A stretch of DNA of 5,132 nucleotides, from contig DNFX01000255.1 of the NCBI GenBank assembly GCA_003486795.1, positions 1 to 5,132 of the forward strand, read 5' to 3'. Below the pieces are notes generated by a model. It was not told where the DNA came from. It saw only the letters and a program-made list of their open reading frames with translations, and did not search any database. Below, piece after piece: positions 1 to 5,132 of the stretch. The stretch comes from Actinomycetota bacterium (GTDB lineage Bacteria > Actinomycetota > Humimicrobiia > Humimicrobiales > Humimicrobiaceae). The translations under genes were made by a program, and so were the position numbers. How positions within the stretch are numbered: the first letter of the stretch is position 1; every line of letters begins with the position of its first letter.

Positions 1-2028
1 ATCATGGATAGACTATGGTGGTATTTTCACGGATCATATAAAACTACTGAAAAGATTTTTGACGGACTGATAACAGAAATCAATATTTCCAAAATTGATT
101 TTTCTCTTAACTGGAAAAACAAAAAACAGGTAACAGCCGGTTTTGAAGGCATAGATCCGTTACTTGATAACTATATTCCATTCAGTGCCAGAACAGAATA
201 TTTCTATCCTGAACAATACTTTTATTATCCGGAATATTATAAATTCCCTGATTTATCTCTTACTGTTAAAGGCAAATTATTTTCCGCAGAGTATGAATCC
301 CCGCTTGAAAATGCGGCAATTGAAAAAACAGATCGGCCGGATAGCATAGTTCTTATATCGCCTGAGCTGCTGAAGAATGTCCGCGGAAATACTGCTGCTG
401 ATTCCTCTCACGCGTCTGATTCCGGGTCTGCCTATGAAGGCCCTCATGTGCCGGTATTGATTAAAAACGAAAAAATGCAGGATGCGCAGGTAAAATTATT
501 TAAAAAAAGCGATTATTTTTATCATGAAATGACATATGCGATTTCTCCAAGCATGTCAGTTACGGAAACCATGAATTATGCGGAATGGGAAAAACCTGAA
601 GAAGTGAGTTTTCAGCAGGCTTATTCCGCAGTCAGAACCTATGGGACTGCCAACATCAATTATAAAGCACAGCTGTATGAAGACCTGCTGACTTTCGGCA
701 GTACAGTCCTTTTAACAGGAGACTACCGCAATCACTATGACAGATCTGATTCAATTACTGATGCTGCCTGGGAAAGCTTTCTCCTTCAGGATTATAAAGC
801 CTCATATTTAAAAATTGAGAATAAATCACTTTTTACTACTTTCCCGCTTTATAAATATGATATTTATGATCAGTCATTTATTAATTACAAAATTGATACA
901 ATCCTTATTAAAAAAGAATTTGATTATATGGATGATAATCAGAATCCTGTTTATAAAGATTCATTTTTTGCGTTTCAAAAAGAATACTTTACCGCGCATG
1001 AAGCGGATTTTAATCTGAAATATCTTTCAGACTGGAATCAGATTCAGCATTTCAGGGTAAAAACCATTTTACCTCCGCTGCTTCAGAAAGTTGAAAATGA
1101 AAATATCATAAGGACAGGTCCGCTGACATCAACTTTTATTTTTATATTTAATGAAGAAACAGAAGACAACTGGGTTCCGGGAGATTATACATGGAAAGAA
1201 AAACTATCTTATGACAACAATACATATCTTGAGCAAATCAATATCTACAGCGGTTATAATGATGAATGGGATAGCGCAGAAACTATAGGAAGAATAAGTT
1301 TTTTATATGATGAAATATTTTTCAAACAGAATTACATATACGGGTTTCCCCAGCAGTCGCCGCTTGAAATGACATCACTGCTGAATCTCTGGTTTTTTCA
1401 GACTCAATACAAAGCGAAAAGAATGTATCCAAAATATTATGATGAGGGATACGGCTGGGTTGAAGAAAATAATGAGAGTTTTGTCCCCGCAGAATTCTCA
1501 GCCAAAATTGATATTACAAAATATTTCATGCCTGTATGGAAAAACCGGATTCGCTATAAAACCAATATCTCTTCTTCATGGGTAATGGATTTACAGGAAT
1601 TTACCGAGAATTCATTGCTTTTTAAAATAGGATTTGATTTGAAAGTGCATAAATTCCTTGATTTTACTTTTAATTCAATTTCAGAAAACAACAATACATA
1701 CAGATATATCCCGTCTTATGCTGATCAGCTTGGAGAGGAGTGGATAAATCCATTCAAAGACCTTATGAAATCTTTTAATTTTTTTGACAACGGGGAGGAC
1801 CGTTATGAATCATTTTTCAAGCTGAAAAAACTGGATGTAAAAGCTGTTCATCATCTGGGAGACTGGGATTTTTCAGTTACATACAGCGGTTCACCGGAAC
1901 TTTATCAGCCTTTAAGCGGAGTTCCTGAATGGAGATGGAACTTTGATGCCACTATTATGATGCAGTGGAATCCGATAAAGGAAATTAAAACAAAAATCAG
2001 TATTTCAGACGATGAAATATCATTATAG
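1..2028 (+). CDS. LptD-like outer-membrane beta-barrel protein, C-terminal part (5' end outside window)
   Basis: The reading frame is open from the first base and ends at TAG 2026-2028, giving about 675 residues of what is probably a protein of roughly 1000. The ATG at position 4 is not a credible start: it is followed by WWYF with no signal peptide, and the frame continues upstream. The sequence is rich in aromatic residues and in alternating polar/hydrophobic strands, as in outer-membrane barrels. The C-terminal part, with KSFNFFD (about residue 590), HHLGDWD (616-622, counted from the ATG at 4) and MMQWNPIKEIKTKI (652-665), resembles the end of LptD-family proteins of spirochaetes. I see no cysteine in the visible part, so E. 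coli-style LptD disulfide maturation is unlikely. A Tyr-rich stretch (65-80) and a Ser/Ala/Asp-rich stretch (129-146) look like exposed loops. LptD places LPS in the outer leaflet; some spirochaetes with LptD-like proteins lack LPS, so the cargo is uncertain. The family call rests on remembered motifs, not a search; the beta-barrel nature is more secure than the LptD name. Confidence 0.68.
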   Translation: MMDRLWWYFHGSYKTTEKIFDGLITEINISKIDFSLNWKNKKQVTAGFEGIDPLLDNYIPFSARTEYFYPEQYFYYPEYYKFPDLSLTVKGKLFSAEYESPLENAAIEKTDRPDSIVLISPELLKNVRGNTAADSSHASDSGSAYEGPHVPVLIKNEKMQDAQVKLFKKSDYFYHEMTYAISPSMSVTETMNYAEWEKPEEVSFQQAYSAVRTYGTANINYKAQLYEDLLTFGSTVLLTGDYRNHYDRSDSITDAAWESFLLQDYKASYLKIENKSLFTTFPLYKYDIYDQSFINYKIDTILIKKEFDYMDDNQNPVYKDSFFAFQKEYFTAHEADFNLKYLSDWNQIQHFRVKTILPPLLQKVENENIIRTGPLTSTFIFIFNEETEDNWVPGDYTWKEKLSYDNNTYLEQINIYSGYNDEWDSAETIGRISFLYDEIFFKQNYIYGFPQQSPLEMTSLLNLWFFQTQYKAKRMYPKYYDEGYGWVEENNESFVPAEFSAKIDITKYFMPVWKNRIRYKTNISSSWVMDLQEFTENSLLFKIGFDLKVHKFLDFTFNSISENNNTYRYIPSYADQLGEEWINPFKDLMKSFNFFDNGEDRYESFFKLKKLDVKAVHHLGDWDFSVTYSGSPELYQPLSGVPEWRWNFDATIMMQWNPIKEIKTKISISDDEISL

Positions 2029-2047
2029 CAATATCTTATTTCACAGC

Positions 2048-2077
2048 TTGACTTTATAATAAAATGATTTATAGAAT
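2048..2077 (+). promoter_or_regulatory. candidate sigma-70-type promoter for phoH and the 7TM-HD gene
   Basis: The short gap before phoH contains TTGACT (2048-2053, five of six matches to the -35 consensus) and TAGAAT (2072-2077, five of six to the -10) with an 18-base spacer. A perfect TATAAT also sits at 2055-2060, but without a recognisable -35 box at the right distance upstream; it would start transcription near 2067 and give a leader of about 29 bases. The first pairing would start transcription almost at the ribosome binding site, leaving a very short leader. The gap is strongly AT-rich, so such boxes arise easily by chance, and the genes could instead be read through from the upstream gene. 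Confidence 0.35.
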
Positions 2078-2084
2078 AATTTTC

Positions 2085-2089
2085 AAGGT
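2085..2089 (+). promoter_or_regulatory. ribosome binding site of phoH
   Basis: AAGGT lies seven bases before the TTG at 2096 (counting from the last G), a good Shine-Dalgarno position. It decides the start of phoH: an in-frame stop (TAG 2072-2074) lies just upstream, and there is no ATG between that stop and the TTG. The only other early candidate is GTG 2117-2119, which has no comparable site at the right distance. Confidence 0.65.
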
Positions 2090-2095
2090 AGTAAT

Positions 2096-3064
2096 TTGAA
2101 AGATAAATATTCAATTGTGCTTGATAACCATAAAAAACTTACCGATCTTTGCGGTTTTAATGATTCAAACCTCCGGCTTATTGAAGAATTACTGGGATCT
2201 CATGTTTACACCATAGGTAATGAAATATATTTTTCCTCTGATAACACAGAAAAGCAGTCACAGTTTTACAAAATAATAGAAAAACTGCAGGAATATACAG
2301 AGCGCGGATGTACTCCGGGTCACGATCTGATAAAAGGAATTTTTTCAAGCATAAGTTATCAGCAGATCAACGGTGTTAAAGAAAAGATAAAAGATGAAAT
2401 AGAGAATCTTGAAATTATTATTCCCGGAAGCAGTAAACGGGTTTATCCGAAAAGTTATAATCAGATATCACTTGTAAAAAACTTCTCTGATTTTGACATT
2501 ATATTTGCTGTCGGCCCTGCCGGAACAGGGAAAACCTATCTGGCTGTCGCAAGGGCCTTAAGTGAATTACTTCAGAAAAAAAAGAGAAAACTCATCCTTA
2601 CCCGGCCTGTCGTTGAAGCAGGCGAAAGTCTTGGTTTTTTACCCGGTGATCTGGCGCAGAAGATAAACCCTTATCTAAGGCCGCTTTATGACGCAATGGA
2701 ATCGCTTATACCATTTGAAATGATTGCAAAGCTTGAAGAAACCAGGGCAATTGAGATAGCTCCGCTTGCATATATGAGAGGCAGAAGTCTTTCTGATTGT
2801 TTTATTATTCTTGATGAAGCTCAGAATACTACAAAAGAACAGATGAAAATGTTTCTCACAAGGATATCTGAAGGATCACGTGCCATCATAACAGGTGATA
2901 TAACACAAATAGACCTTCCCAATAAAAAACAGTCCGGGCTTATTCATGCTGTAAATTTGCTGGGAAGTATTAAAGAAATTGGATTTACATTCTTTTCAAG
3001 TGAAGATGTAATGAGAAATCCTTTAATAAAAAAAATAATTGATGCATATGAAAAAGAAAAATAA
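2096..3064 (+). CDS. phoH: PhoH family protein (PhoL-type ATPase)
   Basis: This complete gene of 322 residues, the usual length for the PhoH/PhoL family, encodes a cytoplasmic P-loop ATPase linked to RNA metabolism and stress; its exact substrate is not settled. An N-terminal domain (about 14-70, with FNDSNLRLIEELLG at 21-34) precedes the ATPase domain (about 115-318). Visible motifs are Walker A GPAGTGKT (140-147), TRPVVEAGESLGFLPGD (169-185), Walker B FIILDEAQN (236-244) with D240/E241, and TGDITQIDLP (266-275). All nucleotide-binding residues are intact. Near the C-terminus the usual DVVRHPLV-type motif reads DVMRNPLI (304-311), so the common His is Asn. The start is TTG with a good AAGGT site; the next in-frame Met is residue 201, inside the ATPase domain, so an ATG start is excluded. 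The gene overlaps the following 7TM-HD gene, and in many bacteria ybeY follows in the same cluster. The family is certain; the symbol is used in the loose family sense. Confidence 0.95.
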   Translation: MKDKYSIVLDNHKKLTDLCGFNDSNLRLIEELLGSHVYTIGNEIYFSSDNTEKQSQFYKIIEKLQEYTERGCTPGHDLIKGIFSSISYQQINGVKEKIKDEIENLEIIIPGSSKRVYPKSYNQISLVKNFSDFDIIFAVGPAGTGKTYLAVARALSELLQKKKRKLILTRPVVEAGESLGFLPGDLAQKINPYLRPLYDAMESLIPFEMIAKLEETRAIEIAPLAYMRGRSLSDCFIILDEAQNTTKEQMKMFLTRISEGSRAIITGDITQIDLPNKKQSGLIHAVNLLGSIKEIGFTFFSSEDVMRNPLIKKIIDAYEKEK

Positions 3065-5132
3065 AAAGATTCAGATAAAAATACTCCGGTTATTTAAAAA
3101 CATCAATCTTCATGTTGCTGTTTTATTATTAACCCTGCTGGTTAATTCAATTCTCCTTTTTCTGTTTTTAAAAGCGGATTCATACCTTTATCACAGGGAA
3201 ATCAAAGATTATGAAGCAGGGAAGGTTGCGGAAAGAACCATCATCGCTGAATATGATTTTGATTATATAGACAGAAAAAGTACTTCCAAAATGAATTATG
3301 ATCTTGAAAGAAACATCACTCCTGTTTTCAAGATTTATAATGAAATTACTGAAGAAGCGGTTTCCAGTTTTGACTTATTTTCTGAAAGATTCAATGAATA
3401 TCTTAAAAAAAAGAAATCGCCTCAGGAACTTGAAACAGGATTTGCGGATTTTCTATCACGTTTCCCCGGACTTACAAAGAATATGCTGATTCATCTTTAT
3501 GAAAAGCCTTCTGCAAAATCCATTCTGGAAATATCACGGACAATTCTTGATTCTGTAATGAATGAAGGAATAATAGTCACTGACAATGGTGAAACAGGTA
3601 ATTATCAGCTTAATGAGCTTTTTGAAATCTGGAGATGGGTTGATGGAGGACGTGAAAAAGAGGATATAAAATTTGCAGAAGCACTTACAAGAGGAACAGT
3701 TAAAAAATTTGCCTCAGCAATGGTCAATACTGCGTCAAATAAAGATGAACAGCTGATTGCTGATCTTGTTTATGATTTTGAGGAGACACAGAAAAAACGA
3801 GAAAGAGTTCTGTTAAATACAAATCCTGTATTCAGCAGTATTAAAAAAGGCGATGTCATAGTTGAAAAAGGTTTTATTATAACTGATAAGGATATGGAAA
3901 TTATCCGTTCAATGGGAACAACGGTTACAAAAACAAATTACAGAAAAATTACCGCAGTAATAATGTATCTTATATCAATATATTTTTTAGCGTATATACT
4001 TTTTTCAATTCCAGGTGCAATAAAAAAATCAGTTCCGGGAGATACCGCACTGCTATTAATTCTTGCAGAAATATTTTTTATATACACGCTTATTGTTTTC
4101 AAGCTATTCAGTCTCCCTGAATGGCTCAATTATGCGCTTTTGATCCCCGCGCCTCTTTTTGCAATAGTCCTGTCTCTTGTAGTATCACAATCCGCAGGTA
4201 TTTTTTTTGCCATTATCATGAGCTATGTTGTACTTGTCACGGTTAATTTTTCACCATTTGCTGCGATTTTCTGTCTTTTAAGCGGCATAAGCGGCGTCCT
4301 GAGCATAAGAAATACTGAAACAAGAATTGACCTGATTATAGCGGGAATTAAAACAGGATTGTTTAATGTATTTTTTATTAATACGCTTTTATTTTTTACA
4401 AATAACGGATTTGTAATTCTCCTTGTTTCTTCCGGAATTGCATTCCTTAACGGTTTTATTTCCGGTATTCTCACACTGGGCGTTCTTCCGATAATAGAAC
4501 ATGTACTTAACTCACCGACAAGGTTCCGCCTTATTGAGTTATCAGATCTGAACAATCCAATCCTGAAAAAAATGCACAGCAGGGCTCCGGGAACATTCAG
4601 CCATTCACTTAATGTAGGGAACCTGGCGGAAACAGCCTGCAGGGAAATCGGCGCCAATCCTCTCCTGGCACGTGTAGGGGCTTATTACCATGATATAGGA
4701 AAAATTGATCAGGCGGAATATTTTATTGAAAATCAGCAGGCTTACAACAAACATGATGACTTAAAACCCAGCATGTCTGTATCTGTTATAAAATCCCATG
4801 TGAAAATAGGAATAGAAAAAGCCAAGGAACTGAATCTTCCTCAGGCTGTTATAGATATTATTTCACAGCACCACGGGAACGGACTTATTTCTTTTTTTTA
4901 TGTACAGGCTTTAAAGCTGGAAAACAAGGCTAAAATAACACCACTTGATTATTCCTATACAGAAGGCAAACCGAGATCAAAGGAAGCAGCTGTTGTGCTG
5001 CTCGCAGACAGTGTCGAAGCAGCTATAAGAACATTGAAAAAGCCGACAATTTCCAAAATTGAAAAATTCATTTGGCAGACACTGCTTTCAAAAATTGAAA
5101 CAGACCAGATTACTGAAAGTGAACTGACTTTT
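3048..5132 (+). CDS. pgpH: 7TM-HD family cyclic-di-AMP phosphodiesterase (PgpH/YqfF-type), 3' end outside window
   Basis: The frame is open from ATG 3048 to the last base, giving 695 residues; relatives usually carry a further 30-40 residues. PgpH cleaves c-di-AMP to pApA at the cytoplasmic face of the inner membrane. Domain order: a Lys-rich N-terminus, one membrane helix (about 21-41), a large extracytoplasmic domain (42-298, ending in the typical GDVIVEKGFIITD at 268-280), seven membrane helices (about 301-483), then the HD domain. HD metal and catalytic residues match the family: H519 (FSHSLNV), H548-D549 (YYHDIGK), H584 (KSHVKIG), H608-H609 (QHHGN) and D654 (LADSVEAA). The enzyme therefore looks active. 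The start overlaps phoH by 17 bases; an in-frame ATG at 3042 and a TTG at 3039 are alternatives just after an in-frame stop (3036-3038). No Shine-Dalgarno is visible, which suggests translation coupled to phoH. Spirochaete c-di-AMP physiology is inferred, and another cyclic dinucleotide or oligonucleotide substrate cannot be excluded. Confidence 0.93.
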   Translation, partial: MKKKNKKIQIKILRLFKNINLHVAVLLLTLLVNSILLFLFLKADSYLYHREIKDYEAGKVAERTIIAEYDFDYIDRKSTSKMNYDLERNITPVFKIYNEITEEAVSSFDLFSERFNEYLKKKKSPQELETGFADFLSRFPGLTKNMLIHLYEKPSAKSILEISRTILDSVMNEGIIVTDNGETGNYQLNELFEIWRWVDGGREKEDIKFAEALTRGTVKKFASAMVNTASNKDEQLIADLVYDFEETQKKRERVLLNTNPVFSSIKKGDVIVEKGFIITDKDMEIIRSMGTTVTKTNYRKITAVIMYLISIYFLAYILFSIPGAIKKSVPGDTALLLILAEIFFIYTLIVFKLFSLPEWLNYALLIPAPLFAIVLSLVVSQSAGIFFAIIMSYVVLVTVNFSPFAAIFCLLSGISGVLSIRNTETRIDLIIAGIKTGLFNVFFINTLLFFTNNGFVILLVSSGIAFLNGFISGILTLGVLPIIEHVLNSPTRFRLIELSDLNNPILKKMHSRAPGTFSHSLNVGNLAETACREIGANPLLARVGAYYHDIGKIDQAEYFIENQQAYNKHDDLKPSMSVSVIKSHVKIGIEKAKELNLPQAVIDIISQHHGNGLISFFYVQALKLENKAKITPLDYSYTEGKPRSKEAAVVLLADSVEAAIRTLKKPTISKIEKFIWQTLLSKIETDQITESELTF

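Noticed and set aside
2047..2087. Inverted repeat CTTGA/TCAAG with an inner TATAA/TTATA pairing, as a terminator or RNA switch before phoH
   Set aside because: The stems are short and almost all A/T, with no GC-rich hairpin followed by a T-run. Such pairings are expected by chance in an AT-rich gap.
1905..2114. Open frame of 69 codons on the - strand spanning the gap before phoH
   Set aside because: It overlaps the conserved C-terminus of the barrel gene and the phoH start, and its product (Ile/Ser/Tyr-rich) resembles no family.
3050..3064. A-rich tract (two runs of five A) at the phoH end as a programmed frameshift site that would fuse PhoH to the 7TM-HD protein
   Set aside because: The 7TM-HD frame is +1 relative to phoH, whereas slippage on A-runs mostly gives -1. 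The 7TM-HD gene also has its own ATG and a normal Lys-rich N-terminus.
4223..4657. Open frame of 144 codons on the - strand
   Set aside because: It lies wholly antisense to the membrane-helix and HD region of the 7TM-HD gene, has no recognisable domain, and is explained as a shadow of that gene's codon use.
5046..5101. Two similar copies of a TTCCAAAATTGAAA-like motif about 38 bases apart
   Set aside because: They encode SKIEKF and SKIETD in the conserved C-terminal part of the HD domain; the similarity follows from the protein sequence and AT-rich codons.
1..5132. A mobile element, CRISPR array, defence system or other new system
   Set aside because: No transposase, spaced direct repeats, terminal inverted repeats or defence domains are visible. 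All but about 67 bases are taken up by three recognisable genes.

Overview
This window is a compact, low-GC bacterial chromosome segment with three genes, all on the + strand, and almost no non-coding DNA. By family resemblance it most likely comes from a spirochaete (Treponema/Spirochaeta-like). The evidence is an LptD-like outer-membrane beta-barrel C-terminus of the spirochaete type, followed by PhoH and a 7TM-HD phosphodiesterase. The barrel implies a diderm envelope. Assignment to a genus is not possible from the sequence alone.

Layout. (1) From position 1 to 2028 lies the 3' part of a large LptD-like outer-membrane protein gene; its beginning is upstream of the window. (2) A 67-base intergenic gap (2029-2095) holds candidate sigma-70-type promoter elements and a ribosome binding site. 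(3) A complete phoH-family ATPase gene (2096-3064) begins at a TTG codon. (4) The phoH end overlaps, by 17 or 23 bases, the start of a 7TM-HD (PgpH/YqfF-type) cyclic-di-AMP phosphodiesterase gene. That gene runs open to the last base and lacks only a short C-terminal piece.

How they work together. phoH and the 7TM-HD gene form a tight, probably translationally coupled pair. In many bacteria this pair is followed by ybeY (rRNA maturation endonuclease), so ybeY is the expected next gene. PhoH (RNA-linked ATPase) and YbeY belong to RNA processing and stress handling; the 7TM-HD protein links the same transcript to c-di-AMP turnover at the inner membrane. The LptD-like gene may be a separate unit or an upstream operon member. 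I see no mobile element, CRISPR array, tRNA/rRNA or strong terminator. The content is housekeeping, and I found no convincing new biological system. The points of interest are the divergent barrel protein, the non-ATG start of phoH, the gene overlap and some substituted motif residues.
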